From positions 1 through 64,000 of the forward strand of contig JAFXTD010000027.1 of the NCBI GenBank assembly GCA_017535925.1: a stretch of DNA of 64,000 nucleotides, written 5' to 3'. Shown here one piece after another: positions 28,101-36,323 of the stretch. Both the position numbers and the translations under genes were made by a program. This DNA comes from Selenomonadaceae bacterium. GTDB lineage: Bacteria; Bacillota; Negativicutes; Selenomonadales; Selenomonadaceae. A model generated the notes under the pieces. It was not told the origin of the DNA. It saw only the letters and a list, made by a program, of their open reading frames with translations, and made no database searches. Every line of letters begins with the position of its first letter. Position 1 is the first letter of the stretch.

Positions 28101-31100
28101 CACTGACGAATACCTCTTTCACACAGATAATCGCGGCGGACGGTTCGACGCTCAATCTTGTTGAAGCCAATTTAAGTAATACAGGCGATTACGAGGTCTA
28201 TGACGACTTGGACAGCCCCGAGAATAATTTGGCGACGTTGAGAGTAAGAAGCGGAAAGTTCACGCTGAATGAAAAGGAAACCGGCGCGATAGATACAATC
28301 GAACTGGGCACGAGCAAAACCTTGACAGTTGATTTCGCGGCGACGGTCAATGCGAGCGGCACAACGACAGTCAACAAGAAAAAATACGTCGGGACAAGCG
28401 ACTTGGTTATCGACGCTACGGCGAGCAGTTCGACACTGCGCAAGGGCACGATAACACTTGACAGCGGCAATTCGGCACGGGCGACGAACGACGACACGGA
28501 TTTGGCAGTGACGAACGGTTCGATAAGTGCGACGGCTTCCGCCGGGAAGTTCACTAAGCTGGAAGAACTTGCGGCGGGCGACACATTTACTTTCAATGAA
28601 AAAACCTACACGCAGAGCACAATCGGCTTGCTTACGACGGATGACGACGAGTCAACGATAGTAAACACGGGCGTCGAAGATAATGTTACGGTCGCGAATT
28701 TGAATAACGATAACAATTGGCAGAAAATCTTGACGGCGACGGGCGGCGCGTTGACGATAGACAGTTCGACGGGTTCGGGAGTGTTGGTTGCTGACGTGAG
28801 CGACGTGACGGATGCGGTTCGTTACGGTACATTGACGAACAATCGCTTGACACTTACCTCCGACGATACGACGCCGACGAGTGTGACGATATCGGACGGT
28901 GTTAAGGCGACTTTGCCTGAAGCATGTGAAAATTCGACGTTGACGGCAAAGGGCGTGAAATTTTCTGTTAAGTCAAACGGCGACTTCACGGTTGACGCCT
29001 CGGCTGATGTTTTGACGTTAAGCGGCGGCGTTGAAGAAATTGAACTTGAAGACGGCGAATTGCAAACGATGAGCGGAATCCCGATAACGGCGAACGGGAA
29101 TGTCATAACGACTTCGAACACAATGACGGTCGGGATAGACAATAGCGGCGTTTATGTTGGCGGCTTGGACGCGGACGAGACGTTCACGGTCGACGAGACG
29201 GGATATAAGATGACGGGCGTCGGCTTGCTTGACACGACGAACAATAAGCTTGCCTCTGACGTGACGGAGAAATATTATCTTGGTTCAGACTTCACGGCGA
29301 TAATCGCGGCGGACGGTTCGACACTTGACTTGAGCGAGCAGACGACGAGCGCGGAAGTTTATAACGACTTGACAAACCCGACGAGTCACATGGCGAGCTT
29401 GGAAGTCAAGAGCGGGACGTGGACGCTGACGAAAGAAGAAGGCGGACTGGACACAATCGAGCTGGGCACGGACAAGACGTTGACAGTTGATTTCGCGGCG
29501 ACGGTCAATGCGAGCGGCACAACGACGGTCAACAAGAAAAAATACGTCGGGACAAGCGACTTGGTTATCGACGCTACGGCGAGCAGTTCGACACTGCGCA
29601 AGGGCACGATAACACTTGACAGCGGTAATTCGGCACGGGCGACAAACGACGACACGGATTTGGCAGTGACGAACGGTTCGATAAGTGCGACGGCTGCAAA
29701 CGGTAAGTTCACTAAGCTGGAAGAACTTGCGGCGGGCGACTCGTTCACTTTCAACGGCAAGACTTACACTCAAAGCGCGGTCGGCTTAATCAACGACGAA
29801 ACCATAAGCGAGGAACTTGCCGGCGAAACTCTTGACATTGCCAAACTTTCCAATGCTGCTGTCAAGTGGAGCAACTTCATTGCACCGAGCGGCGGTGTCC
29901 TCGATGTTTCAAATGAGACAGTCGATAAGCTTGTTTTGAATGATACAACGACGCCGACGAAGAAGCTGGCGGATTTGATTGTAAGCGACGAATTGACTTC
30001 TCTCAAAGGCACGTCCGACGCAACGGATATAGATTCTGTCACTATCGCCGAAGGTTCCTCTTTGAGCGTCGACTTCGCAACAAAAGTCAATGCGCCGAGC
30101 GGAACGGTCACCGTCAATTCTCAAAAATATAATGCCGCTACCGAAGTTACAATCGATTCGGACGGCATGACTTCCACGCTTTACACCGGCACAGTCAATC
30201 TCGACGATACCAATTATCCGACTGTCACGGCGACGAATGATTCTTCCGAGTTAAATGTCGAAAAAGGAGCTGTCACTGTCAGAGCATTTGAAGGCGAATT
30301 CGTCAATATCGGCGACCTCGATTCGGAAGAAAGTTTCACCTTCAACGGCAAGACTTATACGCAAAGCGCGGTCGGCTTAATGAACGAAGACGGCAAAATC
30401 AGCGAAGGGCTCACAGGCAAGACAATTTCCATTATCGACCTCAATTCGGCAAGTTGGAGCAACATCATTGCGCCCGAAGAAGGCACGCTTAACTTGAGAA
30501 CCGTAACGGAAAATTCCATTGTCTGCGACGACGTAACCAATCCCACAGAAAGACTTGCAGTCTTTAACGTTGAGAAGGGAACTCTCACGGACAGCGGCAA
30601 CGCAGCCGATACGATTAAGTTTGTCGATATTGCCGACGAAACGAACTTGACTGTTGATTTTGCCACGCAGGTCAATGCACCGAGCGGCACGGTCACCGTC
30701 AACACAAAAACTTACAACGGAACGACCAAGCTTCTTATCGATGCAAATGCGGACGGCAAGACTTCCACCTTGACGGACGGCACGGTTTCTTTGGCGAAAG
30801 ATGATTCTGTCTCGACGACGACAGGCAATAAAATCACGGCAAGTGACGGCGACGGCATGACGGTTACTGTCACGGGCGAAACGGTCACGGTAGACGGCTT
30901 GAACACCGGCGACCTCTTCCAAGTCGACGACAACACTTATAAAATCGCGACGGGCGGTCTCATTAACACAAGCGGAAAACTTTGGACGGGCAAAGAAAAT
31001 TATGCGGACGGTCTTACACTCGACGCGCTCGGTCTTGCTTCCAACTGGACGACGGTTGTCATTGCAAAGGACGGAGCTTTGAGTGTCGACGACGATACAC

Positions 31101-34100
31101 TTACTGCCGGCGATACTTCAAAAATTATTGACGACCTCGAAAATCCCACGAAAACTTTCGGCACGCTCACAAAAGATGAAGACGGCAAATATTCTTTGAA
31201 GAAGGACGAGGAAAATGAACTTGCAAGCATCACGGTCGACGGCGTTAAGATTGACATTGAAAACGACCTCGCCGACATTCCGCTCACGATAAACAATTCT
31301 GACGGCACAAAGACTGTACTTACCGCCAAGACTTCCGACAAATACACAAGCTTCACAATCGACGCGACGGGCGAAAGTCCAATCGCCGACAACATGAGTT
31401 CCATTGAACTTTCTTCCGGCAAATTCAACTTGCTTGACGGACAGACGCTCACGCTTGCCGAAGATTTTGGAAATGTTGAGGTCACGGCGGGCAACGGTAC
31501 TTTCACCGTAGGCAATGAAACTTTCACGATTGCGGAACTTTCCGACGAGGCGAAGGTTGAATTTAAATTCGACACGAGCGGCGAAGTTGATACGGTCAAC
31601 GGCTTTGAAGAAAATTCGACAGCGACAATCGACGGCACAACTTACACCGCGCCCGAAGACAAAGCGATTCTCCATTACACCGACCTCGACGGCTGGTATT
31701 TCGACGGCAATCCTTATGACGAATACACCGTAACCGTTGACGGGAGCGGCAACGTTTTGGTTCCGGCAGGCGTCAAATTCAGGGATGTTGTTTCAAGCGG
31801 CAAGACACTTGCGGAAGACGGCACGATTAAATTCGCGGCGGACATTTCCAAGACGCCCGTCACCGTCATCAATGAAAATGCAACCGCTCTCAAAATAAAT
31901 GACGCGAACGATTACACTTGGGCTGAAAACTTCGGCAAGAACTCCAAAGCCAAATTCACCGGCGACGGCGTCGAGGCAGATTCTTTGGCGGACATTGCGG
32001 GCGCGACGTTCAATCTGCAAGGCACGGACACAATCACGGCGGGCGATACCAAAATCACTGCCAACGCAAATGATTCGCCTGTCGGAATCGGTTCGGGCGG
32101 CAAGTCGATAAGCCTCGAAAAGTCCGCGCAGGTTGAGGCTCCCGCCGATATTAATTTGACACTCAACGCCGCACCTTACGAAGTCAACGGCGTCGACTTC
32201 ACGGCAAGCGGCACGACTTCGGCTGTCACGACGGATAACGGAGTCAAGCTCGACCTCGCCGCAAGCGAATCAATCACTTACGACGGCATGACACTCAACG
32301 CAGGCGCAGGCACGGCGACGATTGACGATTCGGACGACATTACGTTATCGGGCGGCGCGGTAGTCACTGACGCCACAGACAGAGCCGTTTACGTTGACGG
32401 CACGGCTATCCTCGACGACAAGACAATCAAAACAACGCAAGCCACTAAAGTCACCGAAACGACGAACGGTTTCGATACAGAGAAAAGAAGCGTGACGGTC
32501 ACCGGCGACGACGACGGCTACACGATAAATCTTGCAAATGACGACGTGCGCGGGCTTGAAAAAATCGGCAACAGCAACGGTGTCACGGTCGACGGACTTT
32601 ATACTTCGACTGTCAAGACGGACAAGGCAGGCTCATTCTCGACGGGCGACAAGACTTTTATCTACAGCAACGACACCGTTACTTACGGATTCACTATGGG
32701 CAGCATTACTTCAATCGACAGCGTAAGTTCGGTTATCGGCGACTTCACGGATAAAATATCGGTCAACGGCGACGCGATTAAAGTTGTCGGCGAAAGTGAT
32801 GCACCTGTCACTGTTCTCGGCGACAGAAGTAATGTTGAAAAAGTCGAAGTAAATTCCGCAGGCGTCTTTGAAGTCAGCGGCAAGACCTACGAAATTTCGG
32901 GCGATGATTCTTTTGCCTTCGACATGAGAAAAGGAAAAGTCACGGGCATTGAAAGTTTGGAAAGCGGCAGCCTGATAGTTTCGCAGAAAGAATCGGGCTT
33001 CAATGTCAACAGCGATACGATAACTTTAAGCGGCAACACCTCGCCCGTCACGCTTGGAATCGCCGAAAGCAAAATTTCTTCCGTCAACGGTCTCGACGGC
33101 ACAATCAACGGCTTGAAGAACGCGACGGTTTACGGCTTGACTTCCGCCGTAATCAACGACAAACTCATAGACGTTAGCAACACCGACGAATTTGACGTGA
33201 TTGTCAGCGGCGGCAAGGCGAAGGAAATCAGCGGCATAACCGACGGCGCGACGGTCAACAGCGCACCCGATATGACAATCTCGGCAGAAAACGGGACGTT
33301 CACTTTTGTCAACGACGAATACACTCTCAACGATACACTCGACGCGGTCTTCGACTTCCTCACAGACGAAAACAGCCGCGTCAGAGGACTTGACAATTTC
33401 TCCGGCTCGGTAAGCGGTTCATTCGACGGCTTCACAATCAACGGCAAGACTTTGAACTTGTCAGACTCGGATGTCACTGTCGAAACGGACGGCGAAAACA
33501 TTACGAACATAATCGGCTTGAATAACGGCGGCTCGATTGACGGCGAAATCGGCGATACAAGCTTGGTTATCCCCGAAGGCGAAGTTACGATTAACGGCAC
33601 GGGCTTTAAGTTGGAAGGCGACGAGGACGGCGCGACCCTAAGCGGCAACGGTTCGGTTATCAGCGGGCTTGACAAAGACGCAACGCTCTCAATCGATAAG
33701 CCGGGCACTTACACAATCGACGGCAAGTCTTTCGATATTCAAGCGGGCGATTCGATTACCGCCAATCGCGACGGTGCTTATAAGATTGACCCGAAAGATC
33801 CTCCGATAACCGAGAAGACCGACGCCGAAGATATTCTTGCACGCGGCGACAATCCCGTTTACATTGATTCGACTTCTTCGGGCGCAAGTGCAGTTGACCT
33901 TTCGGGCGACAACGACTTGGCACTTATCGACAGCCCCGACGCAAGAGTTACCGTCACGACCGGCGAAGGCACCGATACCGTTGTTGTCAGGCACAACGCA
34001 GATGTCACGGTTGACTTGGACGAGGACGGCGGAACTTTGATTATCCCGACGAAAGGCAGAGTCACGCTTGAAAATTACGACGGCGACAATGCCTCCGTTA

Positions 34101-35869
34101 AAACTTACGAGTACAGCAACATAGTCGGCGCGGTCAAATCAAACGAAATCAAATTCGGCGACGGCACGATGACTTTGGGCGACGCGATTGTAACTTTCGA
34201 CCCCGAAGCCGGCAATATCGGTTCCACGACCGCCAATCTTGTAAATGCTCACGGCGAAAAACAACCCGTTGCTTTCACGCACGACGGCGGCGGCACAATC
34301 GACACGAGCGACTCAACCGAAAACTATTTGATTAAAGGCAACTACGCCGAAAACGTCGACGACACTCAAAAGAGCGGCGGCTCCTCAATCGTGGCGGGCA
34401 TTGGCAACGATACAATCCTCGCGGGCGCAGGCGATTACGTCGACGCGGGCAACGGCTCCAATCAAATTTATCTCACCGATAGAGACTTGCGCAGATCCGT
34501 TTCCGAAGGCGCGACAATCCTCTTGGGCGACAACGGCTCCGATACCGTTCACAACTTCTCTTCGGGCTTCGGCGGCAGCGACGACCAAATTTTGATTAAA
34601 GATTTATCAGCCCTTGCCTTCGACTACGGCGCGGCAGATCTCGTCATGAAATCGGGCGGTGCTCAAATAGCTTTCGACAGTCCGACGGGCGATAACGAGA
34701 CAGCTTACGAAATTAAATTGACCGATGGCACCAACGAATACAACGCGGCGATAGCCAAAGAAAACGAAACCATTCAAGTCGGCGACGACAGCGCGGCAGA
34801 TGTTTTCTTCGGCAACGAGAACGGAATAAGCTTCAGCGAATTTACCGGTTCTGTCGAAGTCAACTTGAACGAGGCAACCGGCAACTTGAACGGCAGAACG
34901 GCTCAATTCTTCGGCATAGACAAAGTCGAGGCGGGCGCAGGAAATTCCTCACTTATCGGCGCGGCTGATACTCCCAACACACTCATTGCGGGCACGGGCA
35001 GCTCAAGCATTTGGAGCAATTCGGGCAAAGACCTCATGGTCGGCAACACAAGCGAGGATAAGAACGGCTCAACGACTTTCTACTACATGCCCGGCGACGG
35101 ACGCGATACGATTCAAAACTTCGACTTCATGACCGGCACAACGGATGTTACTGCCGATTACGTTCAATTCGACGATTACAGCGGCGTGACCGACGTAATG
35201 TTGAGAGGCGACGATGTTGTTATCGGTATCAACAACAGCAAGGACGATTATTTGACAATCGTCGACGCAAAGGGCAAGAGCTTCCACGTCAACGACGATT
35301 TGATTGCCAAAGTCGATACGCCGCTTGTCGAATACGACGGCTTCACAAATTGCTATGTGGGTATCGGCAACAACGTCACGATGTCTGTCGGCGCGAATAT
35401 GGGTGACGTTGCAATTTGGTTGAGCGATGATTTGCTCGAATATCACGGCACAATGTACGACGGAAATTTCAGAGCTATCGACGCCTCGCAAGCAACCGGC
35501 AACAACACTTTGGCGGGCAACGAATTCGACAACTTGATAATCGGCGGCGCGGGCAACAACAGCATTTGGGGCGGCTATGCTTCCTCGAACGACACGCTCG
35601 TCGGCGGCACGGGTCAAAATACTTTCTTCTTCGCTTTGGAGAACGGGCACGATGTTATTCAAGGTGCACACGACGGCGACGTTGTAAGCTTGGAAGATAT
35701 TTTCTACGATAACATTGTTCGAGCGGACGTCACTGACGGCGGAGCGATTATCGAATTGGAAGACGGCTCGTCACTTGAGATTCAGAGCACCGCCAATATC
35801 GATTATCGCCTGCAAGACGGCTCGACTTACACCATTGACCGCACGAACAGAGAATTTGTTCAGAAGTAA
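19199..35869 (+). CDS. Giant repetitive RTX-type surface protein (putative adhesin), 5,556 residues
   Basis: This acidic, Thr/Ser/Asp/Gly-rich protein fills 16.7 kb. Residues 6-20 (FDLQRFADYGTITAG) are repeated almost exactly at 50-64, and there is no Sec signal peptide. The middle repeats the theme GDxFTVDGxTYxxTxxGL at least ten times; residues of about 2300-3520 form three units of about 385-403 residues with very similar DNA. The last 500 residues have RTX-like blocks (NDTILAGAGD near 5065, NTLIAGTGSS near 5260, NLIIGGAGNN and NDTLVGGTGQ near 5440-5475) and a hydrophobic/acidic C-terminus as in type I secretion substrates. It is likely exported and cell-surface bound. The upstream TolC/ABC operon is a candidate exporter and the downstream heptosyltransferases candidate modifiers; both links are inferred. 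Its TAA stop begins a heptad array. Confidence 0.85.
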   Translation: MNDFLFDLQRFADYGTITAGDSSSSVTISKEGTHTFSVSKINYSVTLDRFDLQRFTSYGTITAGASNSSITVSSGSSDEFWVSGTGLTTTKYNISVAANSTAVISADSDGHLRLTVTGTTATVTSLGVRKDDGTYLPGEVYVTLLGGSLESSSAGNHITLGDSGPTIQPSGTSLHHLTTTLTKVDDTTVVEIKSPTTNTNVKINELSIGNLIYTPGKGGTALDGVTYTSYAKLTIKDGKTYIENVDKSDTIKYKYTNNYSGTETTETFTLADNTTVTLASDNTADDNGLHELYISQLDAADSFDVSKTITYTASSTSTTTKTTYTMSANGKLTAQRDNEGKRWTDAPITSDTEVPWSKLNFDESSSLLGDFIEITNGKFTIALTDTRLSEMTYNPTQSKVIVNSADKTDNAFYLDPTTGKDMGYGSITRTGANSFKITWNDEYYPTLAEISIDPGLTVEIDKHFATDGYLAPIKFNTNTEFKSTDADNNFTVSPDSNGIASVGGSKSVSLISGTLNVASDEQTLSTDGFTVSGYNHSTGGSEDGITVSKSSIIGDVDYGESFSVETSAKTSNYTLLSGKIGLLEYRTSGNSNDYYLHRGLGTPTNNPGIDVDLNSVGGGALVIMPDNKGLDIGGRNKQTAVVFNNKENPTDGYAALDSDSLGNYTLSALDGTFSNGVNNISLMGGSNNKSTSILTSLVSSGNVTINAYDNTNDTPTNKATFLVTGATGDYFKVSNISTTPTIENATNITLISGSITAQSGQTITLGVDGNNLVLSNDLTGTATVTYGSSGSTITFSSGATGGFTYGDKYYEVNGGDGMSFVLSNAVTIDSLNSGDVFYYGDSSTNKDIYSVKGAGFIRGTSPNVSLWSNKSSLVPASSLDSADWKPIITVDSANSLTIPDSITTARTIIDTEYTTTYGNVQRAAGGVYQLDRTSDDSGTLSLISLESNSNINNISLHGADSSHNFLNVSIFGANTSLKVTEATNNTYEVTLSTDNTHLSGATAAELLRGSLTASSLITGGVVVDGSTVIAASNQEVTLITDNSGGAATIAGIAKNEAFNLNNRNYTLTGAGLVRDDAKLFRRTENVVYDDDINTRKISDILVTDGWLGMTAPSGSDSVLTIGNAIQNSLYVVDNTSSPVSLFGEVSRESAGNYSLTAEGIVDAWNPNYTINLNSVTLSVSSNFKDGKFTGTSSNAAFTVDSLSGDSFVVADRATSSGGASLSGVSKLTQTAGLITGEGINSITVGDKTIHNSSGLPLNVSVSGGNATLSGLANGEAFSIGNDAYSVTALAIIANDSLFFKDNSLQPESADLSNLATDSGSWVCIATIENDTLFSVPPTTGDNEWIVLDSTKTTPYATVKKIDDNNYSMDSLNNAWGDATIKIGDGKTLSLSNAFANETISVESGGALFTVRENSAYTVTDSVSANAASIGGGAKTINQLAGTIAINSSEQSIIAGGHSISGAGSDVMVVVSNGNAAVGGLASSEEFTVDGITYRLLSNGRLQRKDNDDIWSGNSIATNNSGSVNASDLSVPSNWYGAVKTDSAGNLIIDSVVSNVFTADSVTSAFVVNDTLHTIIYGTMTHGLNDTLYALNANDSTAPINSIEFTTAVPHVSLTSNFTNVSLKAGDNSFTAKTAANGFKVNYTSSALSVDDASVVDLSNGTLLLDKQNQTITAGGQSVMGASESVNVNYNGSAVVVDDIASAGESLKIGTHTYSLGGGDFDVSIIGGNATVGKITSGDKFQIDDATFEYTAAGLTKNNSLGSYLLKSTFPTDNQLALDSLLGTAAWLGTYPVANDLISITSDMGSVILVDNVDNPTKNYGRIDYENSTHTLAKDTNANANPTLIAVGDSVTASISSDFSNISVTGSNATNIFVTDSASGNHTISGTINRFLPSTMIFTPQAPNDSVSGDVFTVDGENYEMKGAGLTKPKDDLIWTEEVSNYSLPSDNAWSNMISLTSAGVLDFKTEDATDGFNVIVSSDLSTRQGTLTYDSATSNYALTSSGDSISSIQTDDGNASFTTNFATKFITGNGTQSINGKAYTGNNLEIDATTGTSTLTKGTVTIASGAQAVTPTNDTTAAVSVTGGDSITATAAEGKWTSLGALNDGDTFAIKGTTYKVYGSNTLTKLNSSNDPTEIYNPSITGGAISYDSLLGDDYSSIVKLNSSNQLNLRSNPSITSAIVVGQSSGDFDPTNRIAALEYSDGTYSLSTTPGGVVSNMNAVLLGTAVKNFTTDQVTTVITSGSTTFNVNNNAFVAQNALTIATKDSKATLTNGSITLSKDATVNTRYNGFDETITETNGVLTLNVSYSAVRLSAIDTSDTFTVGKITYTMTNIGLADSNNKLNYAMLSNGSITTASLSGSAWKDILYAPDGVLTINESVSASDGYVAYVDTTNPGTAVKYGTMTQAGGTYTLTQNDDNDSDLSSINISGVKAVLPLRCTDKSIVTDKAEFKVSADAPFTVDDTGDTLAISNVTAISLESGELQVANDVPITARGNVITTTSGTMTVGIDGRGVYVGDLDADDTFTVGETGYKMTESGLLKFGENSNELATDVAETNLYYLTNTSFTAIIAVVESTLDLSGQNTSAEVYDHLENPAIHMASLVVKGGVWTLTKKSEGINTIELGSDNKTLTLEDFDTTLTVKATGTTTINGKRYVEANNGDLVVDAATGSSTLRKGTVALSSGNSTCTTTDGKELAVTSGSINATAADGKFTEISELNAGDEFTFNGKTYTQSTIGLLSKNDDEETIINTSSITDNKITITSLNNDNSWQTILSAPGGALTIDNDFESSVLVADISNVEDAVRYGTLTNNRLTLSSEDSVPTSVTIEEGFKVTLPKECATESTTMLMREGVKFSVTAGDSFTLDATDEFLKISGSVEEVNLKSGELQAAKDIPIRAEGNLITATSGTMTVGIDGTDVYIDGLNSEDDKFTVVTGDTETEYKMTAVGLLKIGKDDENNELATQVASTGTYSLTNTSFTQIIAADGSTLNLVEANLSNTGDYEVYDDLDSPENNLATLRVRSGKFTLNEKETGAIDTIELGTSKTLTVDFAATVNASGTTTVNKKKYVGTSDLVIDATASSSTLRKGTITLDSGNSARATNDDTDLAVTNGSISATASAGKFTKLEELAAGDTFTFNEKTYTQSTIGLLTTDDDESTIVNTGVEDNVTVANLNNDNNWQKILTATGGALTIDSSTGSGVLVADVSDVTDAVRYGTLTNNRLTLTSDDTTPTSVTISDGVKATLPEACENSTLTAKGVKFSVKSNGDFTVDASADVLTLSGGVEEIELEDGELQTMSGIPITANGNVITTSNTMTVGIDNSGVYVGGLDADETFTVDETGYKMTGVGLLDTTNNKLASDVTEKYYLGSDFTAIIAADGSTLDLSEQTTSAEVYNDLTNPTSHMASLEVKSGTWTLTKEEGGLDTIELGTDKTLTVDFAATVNASGTTTVNKKKYVGTSDLVIDATASSSTLRKGTITLDSGNSARATNDDTDLAVTNGSISATAANGKFTKLEELAAGDSFTFNGKTYTQSAVGLINDETISEELAGETLDIAKLSNAAVKWSNFIAPSGGVLDVSNETVDKLVLNDTTTPTKKLADLIVSDELTSLKGTSDATDIDSVTIAEGSSLSVDFATKVNAPSGTVTVNSQKYNAATEVTIDSDGMTSTLYTGTVNLDDTNYPTVTATNDSSELNVEKGAVTVRAFEGEFVNIGDLDSEESFTFNGKTYTQSAVGLMNEDGKISEGLTGKTISIIDLNSASWSNIIAPEEGTLNLRTVTENSIVCDDVTNPTERLAVFNVEKGTLTDSGNAADTIKFVDIADETNLTVDFATQVNAPSGTVTVNTKTYNGTTKLLIDANADGKTSTLTDGTVSLAKDDSVSTTTGNKITASDGDGMTVTVTGETVTVDGLNTGDLFQVDDNTYKIATGGLINTSGKLWTGKENYADGLTLDALGLASNWTTVVIAKDGALSVDDDTLTAGDTSKIIDDLENPTKTFGTLTKDEDGKYSLKKDEENELASITVDGVKIDIENDLADIPLTINNSDGTKTVLTAKTSDKYTSFTIDATGESPIADNMSSIELSSGKFNLLDGQTLTLAEDFGNVEVTAGNGTFTVGNETFTIAELSDEAKVEFKFDTSGEVDTVNGFEENSTATIDGTTYTAPEDKAILHYTDLDGWYFDGNPYDEYTVTVDGSGNVLVPAGVKFRDVVSSGKTLAEDGTIKFAADISKTPVTVINENATALKINDANDYTWAENFGKNSKAKFTGDGVEADSLADIAGATFNLQGTDTITAGDTKITANANDSPVGIGSGGKSISLEKSAQVEAPADINLTLNAAPYEVNGVDFTASGTTSAVTTDNGVKLDLAASESITYDGMTLNAGAGTATIDDSDDITLSGGAVVTDATDRAVYVDGTAILDDKTIKTTQATKVTETTNGFDTEKRSVTVTGDDDGYTINLANDDVRGLEKIGNSNGVTVDGLYTSTVKTDKAGSFSTGDKTFIYSNDTVTYGFTMGSITSIDSVSSVIGDFTDKISVNGDAIKVVGESDAPVTVLGDRSNVEKVEVNSAGVFEVSGKTYEISGDDSFAFDMRKGKVTGIESLESGSLIVSQKESGFNVNSDTITLSGNTSPVTLGIAESKISSVNGLDGTINGLKNATVYGLTSAVINDKLIDVSNTDEFDVIVSGGKAKEISGITDGATVNSAPDMTISAENGTFTFVNDEYTLNDTLDAVFDFLTDENSRVRGLDNFSGSVSGSFDGFTINGKTLNLSDSDVTVETDGENITNIIGLNNGGSIDGEIGDTSLVIPEGEVTINGTGFKLEGDEDGATLSGNGSVISGLDKDATLSIDKPGTYTIDGKSFDIQAGDSITANRDGAYKIDPKDPPITEKTDAEDILARGDNPVYIDSTSSGASAVDLSGDNDLALIDSPDARVTVTTGEGTDTVVVRHNADVTVDLDEDGGTLIIPTKGRVTLENYDGDNASVKTYEYSNIVGAVKSNEIKFGDGTMTLGDAIVTFDPEAGNIGSTTANLVNAHGEKQPVAFTHDGGGTIDTSDSTENYLIKGNYAENVDDTQKSGGSSIVAGIGNDTILAGAGDYVDAGNGSNQIYLTDRDLRRSVSEGATILLGDNGSDTVHNFSSGFGGSDDQILIKDLSALAFDYGAADLVMKSGGAQIAFDSPTGDNETAYEIKLTDGTNEYNAAIAKENETIQVGDDSAADVFFGNENGISFSEFTGSVEVNLNEATGNLNGRTAQFFGIDKVEAGAGNSSLIGAADTPNTLIAGTGSSSIWSNSGKDLMVGNTSEDKNGSTTFYYMPGDGRDTIQNFDFMTGTTDVTADYVQFDDYSGVTDVMLRGDDVVIGINNSKDDYLTIVDAKGKSFHVNDDLIAKVDTPLVEYDGFTNCYVGIGNNVTMSVGANMGDVAIWLSDDLLEYHGTMYDGNFRAIDASQATGNNTLAGNEFDNLIIGGAGNNSIWGGYASSNDTLVGGTGQNTFFFALENGHDVIQGAHDGDVVSLEDIFYDNIVRADVTDGGAIIELEDGSSLEIQSTANIDYRLQDGSTYTIDRTNREFVQK
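26100..29760 (+). repeat. Long near-identical tandem repeats inside the adhesin gene
   Basis: Units of about 1.16-1.21 kb recur. The clearest pair is 28322-28537 versus 29480-29695: 216 bases, with about three differences, exactly 1158 bases (386 codons) apart. The SGELQ...GTMTVGID block recurs near 26634, 27844 and 29054. Such identity points to recent duplication or recombination between units. Confidence 0.85.
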
Positions 35870-35887
35870 TTGGAAATTGGTAATTGA
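35867..35887. repeat. Heptad tandem array, unit TAATTGG, starting at the adhesin stop
   Basis: TAATTGG, AAATTGG and TAATTGA follow in phase, and the first three bases are the adhesin stop codon. Confidence 0.75.
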
Positions 35888-35888
35888 T

Positions 35889-35934
35889 GGTCGGTGACCA
35901 AAAATTTTGCGGTTGCCGACCGCTTTTCTTTTTG
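35889..35934 (+). terminator. Terminator after the adhesin gene
   Basis: GGTCGG and CCGACC pair around a 21-base loop with a T-rich tail (CTTTTCTTTTT). It ends right before the queD ribosome site, so part of the transcript may read through. Confidence 0.6.
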
Positions 35935-35951
35935 CAAAGGAGGAAATTATT

Positions 35952-36323
35952 TTGTATGAAATAGAAGTTCGCTCGGCGTTCGAGGCGGCGCATTTTATCG
36001 AAGGGTACAACGGCAAATGTGCTCGCCTGCACGGACACAACTGGGAAGTCGTCGCCGTCGTTCGCGGAGAAAATCTTGACAAGCTCGGCATGCTGATTGA
36101 TTTTAAAATTCTCAAGGCGGAGCTCAATAAAGTTCTTGAAGACCTCGACCACAGGTATTTAAATGAGTTGGAGACTTTCGCGGAAGAAAATCCCACTGCC
36201 GAAAACCTTGCCCGAAAAATTTTTGAAAGCCTCGCCGCAAGTAAAATCTTCAACGGCTCAACGAAACTGCACGCCGTCAAAGTTCAAGAGACGCCGAATT
36301 CCTGCGTGACGTATTATGAGTAG
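35952..36323 (+). CDS. queD: 6-carboxy-5,6,7,8-tetrahydropterin synthase (QueD)
   Basis: This 123-residue enzyme catalyses the second step of queuosine/7-deazaguanine synthesis. It has the zinc-binding histidines in AAHFI and LHGHNW and the catalytic cysteine in GKCARLHGH. TTG at 35952 is taken as start because AGGAGG lies eight bases upstream; the only upstream ATG in frame lies inside the terminator hairpin. Its end overlaps queE by eight bases. No queC or later queuosine gene is in the window. Confidence 0.9.
   Translation: MYEIEVRSAFEAAHFIEGYNGKCARLHGHNWEVVAVVRGENLDKLGMLIDFKILKAELNKVLEDLDHRYLNELETFAEENPTAENLARKIFESLAASKIFNGSTKLHAVKVQETPNSCVTYYE

Noticed and set aside
19199-35869. Many long open frames on the antisense strand of the adhesin gene
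   Set aside because: They are produced by the repetitive codon pattern of the gene. They lack ribosome sites, and their translated repeats mirror the sense repeats.
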